DNA from: Mercenaria mercenaria
Lineage: Eukaryota; Mollusca; Bivalvia; Venerida; Veneridae
Assembly (NCBI RefSeq): GCF_021730395.1
Contig: NC_069361.1
Coordinates: 72,425,001 to 72,489,000 of the forward strand
Direction: 5' to 3'
Length of the DNA: 64,000 nucleotides
The stretch's first letter is position 1. Each line of letters opens with the position of its first letter. The translations under genes were made by a program, and so were the position numbers. Positions 13,171-25,176 of the stretch are shown one piece after another. Below the pieces are notes generated by a model that did no database searches, was not told the origin of the DNA, and saw only the letters and a list, made by a program, of their open reading frames with translations.

Positions 13171-14836
13171 TAAAAATAATAGTAATAATTTACGATTTAC
13201 GAAAGTTAAGTGAATCGTAGCCCATATTTTGTTATGTCACAATCCACATTTTCCAAATTTATCCGTGCATCTGTGCATAGAAAAAAGTAACTGAATGCTT
13301 ACACGTTTCTGCATGTTCGTTTAAAGGCCTGCAAATGATATTTTTGTTCTGGGTATTGACAGTAATTTTTAGCATTAACCATAGGAATTTACAGTTCATG
13401 TTTATTTGAGCATTACTTCCAGTGTAGCTTCAAGCTGGTTTTTCTAGGGAATGTCAGGCTAATTTCTAAATATACCATTCAGAACGGTAAATACTTATTA
13501 ATTTAAGTGACTAGTCTAGATCCTACTAACACATTTTATCCAATACCCTTAATTTTCCGTTGAAAACATTGGCGTTATCCGTATTGAAAAAAAACAAGTG
13601 CAAAAAAGAGTGTTCCTTTCAAAATATAAACGTTTATAGCACCCCACGTATAACAGATTGACTTCATTTCTTGTGTTCGAAGCCAGTGTGAAGCATTTGC
13701 TCACATTTTTTTTAGTTCAGTTTGTGAGACTGCCTATTGAAAAAGAAAAACAATGGCAACTAAGGGAACATGTACTTACATGAACCACAGTTTTGTCTCA
13801 ATATTTATTAATTTTGTACTCATGTATACTATTTCAATTTATGATTTCGGATGAAATACTGAGATTTAAGTGAAAAAAAATCTAATAAATTCAAGGTGAA
13901 TGATATCAATTTGTTTTTTCAGTATTCCAGTTGGGACTTAATTAAATATATTTCCCCCTTTGGGTGCCTCAAGCACTGTCATCCATTGTGATAATAACTT
14001 AAATAAGAGCAGTTTGGGTGCATAAAAAAATTCATATTGAAAGCAAGTTTTCCTTAGTTTTCAGCGTCCGCCTCGCCGTTATGCGCCGTGTATTAACCAC
14101 TTAACAGGAACGGAAATAATATCAAGTTTAGAATGGTTTTGACTTACCAGTAGCTGTATCCGATAATACATCAAAAGTGTGTGTTCTGTAAGTCTTCTTG
14201 CTCTAAATTTGAAGATTGTCGGCAAATTCATCTACAACCCAAAAACAACTGTCTTTGAACTTATAAATCACAACAACAGTATATTGCCAGGCATGTAAAC
14301 AAATCACCCATTTTATCATTCAGTGCACATGCAGCAGTCAATTTCTCCAGCTGTCCGGTTCCAACTTCGCTTTCAGTGGAACGTTATCCCCATCCGCCAT
14401 ACCCTTGTAAATTTTAACACCTAGAAAGTTTCCTTGTACACGCTTAAATAAAAGAACAGAAGCACTTTACCCTTGCTACGAATTAAAATAAATCCAGTTT
14501 TTGTTTCCAAAATGTCACAAAATTTCTTTCCTCCCGCCGCCATTCGTGAGAACACTACTGTTTATTCCGTGCATGTGTTAACCAGTTAATAGCATCACGA
14601 GAATCCCGAGCTAACGAAAGTCCTATATTACGAAGGCGAGAAACACGAGAAAAACGCAATCGTGCATTATGAGAAAAACGTGCGAAAAATTGTCATGAGG
14701 ATCTACAGGGTATTTCATAATCATATAACAATTGTTATTAAATGCTGTAAAACCGAATTAATTTATGAATATTTTACTTCAATGGTTTATACGTAATTCT
14801 TTATTGGTTATGTCATAAAAACAATGTTTTAAGTAA

Positions 14837-14944
14837 GATATAAGCCTCAAACGATCCAATATGTAAAATACTGGACGGTCCTCAGGGCTGACGCGCTTCG
14901 GACAGTCGAGTATTTTACATATTGGATCGTTTGAGGCTTATATC
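14837..14944. mobile_element. Fold-back element with perfect 36-bp arms
   Basis: 14,837-14,872 and 14,909-14,944 are perfect reverse complements, separated by a 36-bp GC-rich centre. It marks the right edge of the material unique to copy A; copy C continues without it at about 39,210. Probably a small non-autonomous fold-back element. Confidence 0.8.
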
Positions 14945-16765
14945 CTATACATAAATAACAGAAAATATTACAGAGAGAAACGAAGTTCATTTAATTCATT
15001 TTCTAAAAATTTATTAGTTCTATTTTTACACAGAGTTATGTCCCTTGAAAATATGCATAAATGGCGTAAAAGTGTGTGTCACACCAATCTCAACAAGTCA
15101 TCAAACTTTATAGGAATGATATTCAACGCATGCATGAAGTTTTGCATGTATGAGTTTGAAGCGTTATTATTTCCTATAATATACTGCAAAATCTTTTATA
15201 TCATTTATATATGCCACGTTTTAACATTCTGTGCCGGCTCACAATCAAGACGGTGGTCATCGGTGGTTCTAAGATTGTCAGATTATAGTTAGGTTTAATG
15301 TAACATTGCTGTGTCTTATTACAATTTAACATAGACCAAACGCATAGCTGGATGCATAATTTCTTAACATTACAAATCCGATCTCAGACAACTTGAACTA
15401 ATCAGACATTTTCCTTTGGCTTATATTTAAGACTCTGCATGTAATATGATTTTTAGTTTCGGAAAAATATGAAAAACGCCTTCAGACTTCTCGTATTTCT
15501 GTTTCGATTAATGTCGCCGTGTACAGACTTGAATTTCATCGATGTTGAACCAACAGACATGGCGCTACGTAATTAATCTTTAATATTATATCATTTTCAT
15601 CATATTTTAACTACAAGAGCACCGGTCACCGCGTCAAAATGTAATGAATTGAAGGAGGAAAGTCGTTGTACTAGTTGTTTGATGAGATTTGCAGGGAATT
15701 GATTTCGGATTTAAAATCTAGAAAATGCGCACTTATGTTGATTAGTCGAATTTTGTTTCCAATTTAAGTTGGGGTTTTTTTTGCCATATATATTTGCATG
15801 TTTATAACGAAACAGGTCCAATTATTAAAAAATATTTCAAGTGTATACATATTACATTGTAATTATGAATTTTATGTTAAGAATGCTACTGACATGGTCG
15901 TGTTTATAAATTCAAACATCATTTATTGGTAGCCATCTTTATTCTGTTTTATCCAGATAAAATTGCGTTATGCCTTTACGTCTGGTTTATCAAACGTGCA
16001 GAACTACCTTAATTGCTAAAATTTAGTTGAAGTACCTTAATATTGAGTAAAGTTCATAGTAATGATTTCACCAAACGGTAAAATGTACTGGTTTACCAAG
16101 TGATCTTTTCTGCATTAACCAATTAATGCGGTAATACTGATTACAAGTAATATATTTCAAATGATGAACAATAAATTACCTAGTTTTGAAGACGAAAATG
16201 AAAGCAAATCGTTCGTTTCAGAGAGTATGTAACTGGTAAGGCACTATCCCCGCTGATTTTCAAATTTCAGCATAAACATGATTTACTAAATTGACTTTGA
16301 AATAATTACCACCTAAGATGAACCATTTTTCAACTTTTAGCATAATCTGAAAGATAACATTACAAAAGATAACATTACAATTTCTAATATAACGTCCTGA
16401 AGCAGTTATTTTTTCACCAAATGAGTACAGTTATTTTTAGTAAATGAGTACTTGCATCAATGCTAGTTGTAGGTTGTCCCTAATGTGACATACATAGACG
16501 GAACTTTTCAGCTAAAATTCGTGTTTTTTTTTCTGTTTGTTGATCTAAAATTGTACAGTGAAATTACGAACATCTATCAAAGCGGTAAAAGTAAGATAGA
16601 AATGGTTTTGAAATTAATGTTTACTGGTATGTAAACAGGTTGTAAGACCTAATCTATTTTCTTATAGCAGATGTTAGCATTAAATTATATATCTTCAAGG
16701 TGTATATAAATTTCTAATTTCTTTAAGATGAGATTGAGAAAATAGTATGCGCACTGTCTGTGTCT

Positions 16766-17539
16766 TTTGTAAAACATATTGAAATATTGTTTTCTCCAAT
16801 AAGAACTGAAAAACGAACTGAACGGGATTTTCCTGCCCAACATCGATATGTTAACATAATACGCAAGGTATGCAATTGAAGGCTAAATCATGGCAACTAT
16901 ACGAGCAGATTATTGAAAAAGCGTATTGTTTAGGATGTATAAAAATCTATTTGACCAAAGACAATTATAATTGCTATATACGCAATCGATACTGTGCATG
17001 TTTTAATGATAAAATTGCTGTTAGTATTTGACGTTAGAGATCTCAGAATGTTCCGAATGTTGCTAAAGTCCAAAATTAAGCTCTTCACAGTACGTCAGGA
17101 TTATATGCAATGTGTATAGAAGGGTGTTATTTATATTGCTCCTTGATTGTTTTCGTCAAATCAAAATTAAAAACAAACATGCTCGTCATCAAGTTCTCCA
17201 GTGAATATCAGTATTATTGTCAAATGATTGTCGGCGTCAATAACACAGAGATTTTTTCAAATTAATTTTCGTACCCGCACAGCTGTCATAAAACACTTAA
17301 CTCCAGGTACCTGGTAATCGTTTTGTGTAGTTTTCTTTCAGTCTCTACTGAAGCCCGTAATAAAGGGGTGGTCAGAGATGACCCAATAGAGTTCACAAAA
17401 AGTTCGTTTTGTCTGGTATATTGATCTTGTAGTATACCAATATTTAATTTTAAAATAAATACCTTACATTGATACATAATTTTTGCAAGTCAACAATTTA
17501 ACCATAATATCTAAAATGTAACAACTGATGCTTGACATA
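16766..17539. other. Non-coding linker
   Basis: AT-rich sequence between copy A and fragment D with no recognised gene or repeat. Confidence 0.35.
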
Positions 17540-17800
17540 TTTTGTTTCAGAAATAATATATCTCATTTAGTGACTTGGCGTCGAATAATATCATTGTTTG
17601 GAGTTCAGATGCGAAGAAATTGTAATAATACGCATCTGAACGGCAAAAGAATGATTTTATTCAACAGCAATTCACTAAATAAGATATGTCATTTCGATTC
17701 TAACACGTTACCAAGGATAATTCTCTGCATCTTTGAAGATATCCATAAAATATTTACCTGCATTTTGCAGTTTCTTTTCCAGCGCGCCGCAGCTGAAACT
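17540..17800 (+). repeat. Fragment D of the duplication unit
   Basis: About 260 bp resembling 33,770-34,030 in copy C and 6,545-6,960 in copy A, sharing landmarks such as CATTGTTTGGAGTTCAGATG, ATGATTTTATTCAACAG and TTCCAGCGCGCCGC. Related versions of the same motif also occur near 8,930 and 35,340, so the duplicated unit is itself built from older repeats. Confidence 0.6.
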
Positions 17801-17970
17801 ACATGGAGGGTCCTCAGATTGGAATTTTGTCCTGACCATCACTTAGGTGCCTGGAAAATTATTTCATGCAGCCATTTTTACATAAAACTTCTTATTCTCA
17901 GGAATCCTTACAAGTATAACAATCGTTAATAACAAATAACGAAATATATAATTATATAGAATCAAAATGG

Positions 17971-17993
17971 TCTTCTTTTATTAAAACAAACAT
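17971..17993. repeat. 23-bp inverted repeat at the left edge of copy B
   Basis: This 23-mer (begins TCTTCTTTTATTAAAAC) is an exact reverse complement of 27,317-27,339, 23 of 23 positions. The two copies bracket duplicon B plus the left arm of the hairpin at 27,281. Read as breakpoint junction sequence, discussed in the findings. Confidence 0.85.
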
Positions 17994-18125
17994 TTCGTAT
18001 CACAAAATGTTGACAAATTATTTTGCCAATATACTTCGTTGCTTTAATTTGACATGAGATATAGACACTCGGATAATAAGATCTGTTGACAAAATAATTA
18101 AACCTTGACACATTTTCGCTGGCTA

Positions 18126-21100
18126 CCCATACGAAAAAAAATGGGTAACAAAAGGCTGAAACAAAAGGCAAATAAAATGTTATGTTTTGAAGACCTTTTA
18201 TTAGCCTAGCAAATGATATGCAAATGAGATAACAAAAGGCAAATAAAACATGAATAAAAGGTAGTAACAAAATACTAACAAAAGGCATTCACATTCATTA
18301 CATGAGAAACAAATTGCAAATAAAATATAGGAAACAAAATATGAATAAAAGGCAGAGAGACCTTTTATTAATATTTTGTTTCAAAGAAACAAAACATGAA
18401 TAAAAGGTAGTAACAAAATACTAATAAGAGGCATTCACATTCATTATATATGAGAAACAAACTGCAAATAAAATATAGGAAACAAAATATGAATAAAAGG
18501 CAGAGAGACCTTTTATCAAAACATAAATAAAAGGTATATCATCAATTGCCTTTTATTTAAGTTTTCGTAAGAACACATTAATGAAACACTATTGACAAAT
18601 CAATATATACATTTTTATACATATATTTATGATCAAAAGAATAATGTAAAAAGTTATTTAAATGCATGCAATTATCAATTTCACAGCAATGAACAAATAC
18701 TGTAAGATAACCAAAATGTTTGTTTTGCCGAATTGAATAAATTCTTGATTTTGAATTAAAAAAAACTGTCCAGATATCTTGCATGATCCCAAACATAAAC
18801 TAAAACTAGAAAGTGTTTATGTCACAAAAACACCCGTCTGTACATGTTCCATGGAAAAGTTTGGAAAAACGGCATGAAAAAAAAGTCTGAAAATTAATTT
18901 AAATTTAAACTCACATACCCATGGGAGCAGCCCTGTGAAAATGCAGTTGAAATTCCATGGAACTCTTTGAACATTGGAAATCATCGCATTAAAGTTGAAG
19001 GAATTTTTTAGAAGAATTCTTTGCAAAAGTTTGGAAAGGTTTGATGGAAAACCATTGGAAAACATTGCTGATATTGACACAAAACAAAAAAAGAAGAAAT
19101 AGTATCATTACAAAATTATTTTAATCTAATGTTGAGACAGATCTGGCTTTCATAAAAAACAAAAAGAATAAAATTCAAAGGGGAACAACACATCTGCCAG
19201 CGGCTTTTACACTTGTGGTTAAGAATAATAAAAATTCACTTAGCTTAAATTTGAAAATTAAACTAAAAGATTATTTGATAGAAAATTATGAATACAACAA
19301 AATCATTTTGGAGTATTGCAGGCTCAATACAAGGTGGCATCAGAATGTCTCTTTGCTTTTCCAAAATCATCACCAGGGTCAGGAACTTCATTCCAGCCAT
19401 TCATTTCTGAAAATGATATAACATAATTACAGAAATGAGTTATATTAGTAATTGCGATTAAAATATAATTTTAGGCAATACAATATTCCTAACTTAGTAC
19501 AGTAGTATGTGAAATGACAACTCTTAAGCCAGTTTTAAACATTCTACATGTATCAAAACCATTTATTTATTTATTTATTGGACACTGAAATGAAAATATT
19601 GAGAGCACCATCTGTGGGTACTATCTCTCATCTGCTTCACCATAAAATAATGCAAGTTTTTTGTTGTTTTTTTTTTTTATTATCAGACAATCGTAAAAAG
19701 AAATTTTAGAATTTAGAACTGACAAAATATTGGTGTATTATGATCAACCTTTAAATTCAGTGTGAGGCTAACCCCAACAAAATAAACAATTTATCAACCT
19801 TTTATAGTAATTGTATAGTATAAGACTGTTTGCAAATTTAACTTACAATTTAGTTAAGTATTATGTAATTTATGTTTGATCCTTGATCGTATTTCTGTCT
19901 GTGATCTTGTATCATCCTGTAGCATAGTCATGCACTGAAGCGATCTGATTTCTCCAACTACATCAGTTCATACATATAGGCATATACCTCTAATAACTAG
20001 ATATATGCACACGTACTGTTTCATCTGAAAATGTTTATAGGCTGTTGTAAGTCCTAGGTTCAGAGTGATTTTACTAAGTTTAACATATTTGTACTTTTAA
20101 AAAAAAAAATAATTGAGAACTGCAACAATTAAGTATTGAATATTTAACTGTTTTCTTACAAGCATTATAAATTATCTATCATTCACATTTACCTGAAAAA
20201 ATTACCTGTAACCAGGCGATCGAAAGTTCAATCTACTGAGATGAATAAAGTTCCTGCTTCAGACTATTTATTCAAGATCTGTGACATATAGCTGTAAAAC
20301 TTAAATTGTACATTAGAAAGTTTGAAACTCTTACCTGATATCTCTCTAAAAGCATTTTAAAGTTTCAAGTTAGCTTTATTCCATTTACCTCCAACAACAT
20401 GAACAACGAACTTCCTGTTTACATTCAAATTTTTGTATTCATGAGCCATTTTCTTTGGTACAATATATAGTTACTGAAGGGAATATCTATGTTCTTAAAA
20501 TATATAAGTATACAGTTCATGGGAAAATTTGACCATTTATTTGCTCACAGCATTTGCAAAGATCTCAGAGAAAAAAAAAACAAGCAGAAAGATGGGGATT
20601 ATTTTTTGCTGTACAGGTGAAAAACGGTTCAGAAGCCTGTATTTTCATTGGTCCTTATCTTGATCAGATAAGCTGTTTCTCTGTGTGTTAACACATGTGT
20701 ATACATTGAACAGCAGTATATCAAGTGGCTGTAAAAGCAGGATAATTAATCACTGCCAGTCATCAAAAGAATAGACTAATTCATTTATGAGGATGTAGCA
20801 TTATATCAAAAGCATAATATCATTTACAATTTGTTGTACTTATGAAATGACTTTTAATGCCTATTATCTGGTGCTGTTGTTTGAGGTGTTCAATAACAAA
20901 AAAATAAATAGCTTATATAATTTATAAATAGGACCTATTTTCAATGATATATCTTGTTATATTAATTATAAATAAAATTCTAATTAACATCCTTTTAATA
21001 TACAAAATGAAAACATTGACATAAATTTTAATTAGTTAGATTCCTTGTTTCATTTCAATTGATTTGGATACCTAGTATAATCCAAACAGATCTTAAGATT

Positions 21101-21878
21101 TTCAATATAATCTTTGCTGCAATTTAAATAAAACAAAATCTTACTAGGAAAACTTTGCATTATCTTAAAAAATTCTAAGGAATTCTATGGAATGAGAAAA
21201 ACATTGGAATTGTTTTTTCAGGAGAAGTTTTAATTATTATTTTAAGTGGTCTCTGTTTATAGATTGTCTCTCTTAAAGCTGATTATGTATGATAAAGAAT
21301 ATTATGCATTTGCAAGTGCTCAGTAGCCATTTACTTACTGACAAACCTTTGCAATCGTCAGAAGTGTAATTATGTATATGAAGAACATAGTGAATGGTAG
21401 ATGTAGCTCTAAATTCAAAACAGCAGCAGCAGTATTTAGCCAATATCAATGAAATATGAAACTAATTTGTTTATGCTAGATTTTGTGAAACAAGTCGTCC
21501 AAACCTACAAATGTATTGAAATATGAACAAAACTTCTTGTTTTTGAAAGCAAGTGTAATGAAATACAAACAAAATATGTAAGTGTGATTCTAAGTGGAAT
21601 GAAATACAAACAAATGGCAACATTTAAGAATATAAGTCCAATCCAATGCTAATAAAAGGTAAATTTCAAATTCTAAGTGTAATGAAACATTAATAAAAGG
21701 CAGAATCTGAAACAAAAGGTAAACAAAATGTATTACTCACAAAATCCTTAATAGTCTTTTGTTAGTATTTTGTTAAATGAAAGGCTTATAAAAGGTTTTA
21801 ACAAAACATAGAAGTACCTTTTGCTAGCCCTTTGTTTGCCTTTTATTGACCTTTTATCAAATTTCTTTTTCGTATGGG
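18126..21878. mobile_element. 3,753-bp DNA transposon with TA target duplication
   Basis: Both ends carry the inverted repeat CCCATACGAAAAA, flanked by TA at 18,124-18,125 and 21,879-21,880. Copy C has the uninterrupted site (GGCTATCTTTGTG in complement, about 38,960-38,975), so the borders are exact. Subterminal zones (18,140-18,560 and 21,620-21,870) are packed with AAAAGGC/GCCTTTT and ACAAAAT motifs, including a ~130-bp tandem duplication (18,248-18,366 and 18,390-18,513). The interior has only short frames (72 and 87 codons) with no visible transposase, so it is probably non-autonomous. TA duplication suggests the Tc1/mariner group, but TIRs starting CCC are not typical of it. Confidence 0.85.
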
Positions 21879-22402
21879 TATCTTTGTGTAACAAAATGTA
21901 TATATATTTATAGCTTTACTGTTGACGTAATTACCAGGTTTTTCAGTAATGATGTACGAACAGAGATTGAGTCATTAATAGTACAGATAATGAGAAATAA
22001 AACCTAGATCATTAATATTACACACAAGCGCCAGGCCTTGTCGATTTTCTAAATTAAGTGGTTTGGTGTTCACAGACTTTTATGTAAGATTGCTTTATAA
22101 GTCTACCGAAACTGTCATTCATATTTACGAGTTCAACTTCAAGTGGCAGAAGTAGCAAAGTTATAAACTACCTTAACATATTACTTGACTTTGCTATTTT
22201 GTTATAAATGGTATATTACAGACTAATCGTATTAGCTATCTTGGCAATGATACCGGGTTTTGTTAAAAATTGAACAGCATTTAAAATTCAACTTAATCTA
22301 AATGTTTTCTTTATTGTATTACTCAGAGATCTTCAATCAAAATTAACATGAAAGGATATGGAGATAATTTTCAAAATGCGATCTATCAAAAGAAGATATT
22401 TG

Positions 22403-22676
22403 TGATACACCAAAAGAATATTGATACAACTGTGATACATCAAAAGAATATTGATACAACTGAGAAGCATCAAAAGAATATTGAAACAACTGAGACACAC
22501 CAAAAGAATATTGATGCAACTGAGACACATCAAAAGAATGTTGATACACCTGAGACTCATCAAAAGAATATTGATACAACTGGGACACATCAAAAGAATA
22601 TTGATACACCTGAGACACATCAAAAGAATATTGATACAACTGAGACACATCAAAAGATATTGATACAACTGAGACT
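22403..22676 (+). repeat. 30-bp minisatellite, nine units (copy in arm B)
   Basis: Nine units of about 30 bp (CAAAAGAATATTGATACAAC plus GAGACACAT variants). Because the unit length is a multiple of three without stops, several frames are open on both strands; one reads HQKNIDTTET repeatedly. The last unit here lacks one base present in arm C. Units are uninterrupted by spacers, so this is not a CRISPR array. Coding use is unsupported. Confidence 0.85.
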
Positions 22677-22755
22677 GTTTAATCACCCCTTGGATATGGC
22701 GCCTGCTTTTTAATTTTGTTTTTGACAGTTCCTGTGATACGCAGGCTCTATAACC

Positions 22756-22959
22756 TCAGATCCCCTTCCTAAATTCCAGTTTGTTTAGTTCTGCCCATTG
22801 TTTTCTCGTTTGGGGCAAACCATTTACTTTATCTGGGGACCAAACGCCGCTCTTCATGGAATTACACGCCTCAACACGTGTATCATCGAAGGTTCCATGT
22901 TCACCGCCGTTTGAATACATCTGCGGATGTCTCAAAATTGCTTTTTGTACTTTTAGCAT
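22756..22959 (-). other. Unrecognised 67-codon ORF (arm B copy)
   Basis: The frame encodes a basic, Trp-containing peptide (..SGVWSPDKVNGLPQTRKQW..) unlike the AT-driven frames around it. It is identical to the frame at 37,886-38,089 in arm C, but the arms are near-identical throughout, so this is no evidence of selection. It has no counterpart in diverged copy A, no clear splice sites and no family I recognise. It could be a captured exon or chance. Confidence 0.25.
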
Positions 22960-23366
22960 GTGTAAATGTTGAGTTCTGCTCTCAACCCGGGGCTAGAGGA
23001 TGAGGACGGTAGAATGCATTTCCACTACCGTCCATGAACAGGCTCAATCAAACCGAGCCTGCAACATTTTCGTTTTTTTCGTGTTAAGCGACCTGTGAAG
23101 TTTCCACTTTTCTCTATTTTGAAATCAGCAACCATATATGACTAAGGATTATGTGTCACACGTATTTGAAAGCTGACTGCAAATGTTATTACCGCCTTAC
23201 GTTATTGAAAACAAGTACAGTCTGTATATCAAAAGATTCATTCCTTCCGTCTTTGATAAGAAGTGCGCTTTATTCGTCTACGAGTATCAGCGCTCGAAGT
23301 CACTATTATATCGGTTATTTGATGCTTCGGACAGCATGTCCATCAGGTATATTTGTGAAACATCTT

Positions 23367-25176
23367 TTAACCCTTACCCTGCTAAATTTCTATAATGAAC
23401 TTGTTCATCTTCCAATTTGGACAGTACCATTAACTGTAAAAAGGGGTGCTTACCAAAACCAAACAGATACTGGCTGAATAACGAACAGTGTAGAACATGA
23501 TCAGACTGCACGGATGTGCAGGCTGATAATGATCTACAATGGTCGCAAAAACAGAATCAATCCTCTCCAGCATGATAAGGCCATACCAAATTGATTTGTC
23601 GTTCGTCGGAACTACCGCATCAATGATTTCATTCCCGAGAAAAAGAAAACAAAAATTCAGCCGCCCGCACGTATGTAAAAATCTCCGAAATTTTTTTTCT
23701 TCTGATTACGCGGTCCGGAATGATAACGGCAAAACAGGTTTTATCGCTGTTTTAATGCGTATTGATCGGAATTCATGCGTTCGTAATGCATGTAGCTGAT
23801 GACTCAAACTCAAAAAGTCAGAAATTATGATGTTGTTCATCATTTGTTTTAAATCTGGAGTGTCTGTGCTAATGCCACACTTGGCTTTCGATGTGCCGGT
23901 AGGTGATGAAGTAGGCACGTTCTACGATTGTTCAATACAGAATACAGTGAAAAGAACAGAGCCCGACTTGTAAGACGTGCACGGAGATTCAATTAAAAAT
24001 ATTTGGATTAAACATAGAAATACTGTTCAGATAAAGTTTTCAAACTATTTGTTATCAGTTGTTTAGTTCAATATGTTAGATCTAGAGCCAAAGCAAAGTG
24101 CTTTCTTTAAAAAAAAAAGTTTATTCACAGATCCTGACTGATCCATCACATTAAATTTAATTGTCTCGTGCCCAAATTATTTTGAACGTAACTTCTTTAG
24201 TACGGCAGTCAGATATTCTATCAAAATGCATATATCCAATTTTAAAAAATGTTTAGCTTTTCAAATAAGTAGTGTTGATATAAAGATAATTTCTGTCGTA
24301 TTGTAACCCCAATTTTCCCTGTTTGTATATTAATTGGCTGTGAATTGATTGAAAGAAAGAAACTGAAAAAAAAACAGACCTTCCAACTCAAAATTTCTTG
24401 GTCAATCAAAGTACAACAAATAACACTTTTAAGAGTGGCCATATTGGGATCATTTTTTGTCCGTCTGTTATCATTTTTCTCTGAAATGAACCTCTACCAC
24501 AACAGCTTAAGCTAGCCTGATTTGTTAAGAAATTATTCCAGTGGGATTCGAGCAATGTCGAAGCATTTGTGTGCCCAACTCTGTTTGGTCTCATTGGTCA
24601 AGTGATTTATTACTTTCCCCTCACCTCTACCGTTTGGAGTTTCACTAGGGGCACAAAGTTGCTCGTGTCGAAGCCATCTAACTGCGGTTCAGAAGATATG
24701 TTATTCCACTTGGGTGCCCGTTTTGTCTTAAATATTCCTCATCCTCTGCCGTTAAATGGGCACGCCTTCAGATTAATGTAGAACAATCAAAATTAAAAAT
24801 AAGACACTCATCCCTTAGTAATTATAAATACAAAATAAAAACAAACTGATTCAGTGAGTTTTGGCAAGAATTTATTTGCAAAACCATTCATGTAGTCTTT
24901 AAAACATATAGAAAAGCTATCTACTGTGTTAGTCACACTGTAAATGTTAGATTTCTGTGTTATTCTTAAAGAAATGTTAACTTCATATATAATCATAACT
25001 GGTTATGCCGAACTTTTAGGGTCCAAGCTGGAAAAAAAATACCCGCTCGCTCCATGTAAAATCTACCCGCCTCTGAAAAAATCAAAATTGAGAAAAAAAA
25101 AATTCGCTCGCTCGCTGCCATTTTTTTTTTAATTTCCGAAGAACTATTAATCAATTTGGTATGGCCTAAGGGTTAA
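23367..25176. mobile_element. TTAACCC-ended MITE, interrupted by a Harbinger-like element (arm B)
   Basis: The element starts TTAACCCTTACCCTGCTAAA and ends TAAGGGTTAA, giving inverted termini. It is related to the intact 217-bp copy at 44,379-44,595. Its right end is split from the rest by the 1,588-bp insertion at 23,579-25,166, so it is the older of the two. Confidence 0.75.
23579..25166. mobile_element. Harbinger-like element, 1,588 bp (arm B)
   Basis: The termini are GGCCATACCAAATTGATT and its complement, with similarity continuing to about 30 bp. The flanking trinucleotide TAA/TTA is duplicated on both sides (23,576-23,578 and 25,167-25,169), as expected of PIF/Harbinger elements, which duplicate TWA. 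No transposase-like frame is visible, so it is probably non-autonomous. It also contains poly-T/GCGAGCGAGCG sequence near 25,100. Both arms carry it at the same position, so it predates the inverted duplication; diverged copy A lacks it. Confidence 0.8.

Larger units (their letters stand above)
5277..16765 (+). repeat. Segmental duplication copy A (direct, diverged relative of copy C)
   Basis: Long stretches align colinearly with 32,104-41,005, for example 5,277-5,500 with 32,104-32,320, 6,300-7,900 with 33,540-35,050, 11,150-11,550 with 38,800-39,200 and 14,950-16,760 with 39,220-41,000. Identity is roughly 80-90% by eye. Copy A carries extra material (a SINE at 9.2 kb and about 3.4 kb between 11.57 and 14.95 kb) and lacks the Harbinger-like element and HQKN minisatellite of B and C. 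A segment at 7,640-7,870 recurs at about 10,925-11,110, so the unit has older internal duplication. No gene is recognised in it. Confidence 0.8.

Noticed and set aside
22403-22676. CRISPR-like periodic repeat
   Set aside because: Contiguous units without unique spacers in a eukaryotic context; a minisatellite.
22348-22713. 121-codon ORF made of HQKNIDTTET repeats
   Set aside because: The 30-bp unit is a multiple of three and free of stops in several frames on both strands, so long frames arise automatically. Minisatellite, not a gene.
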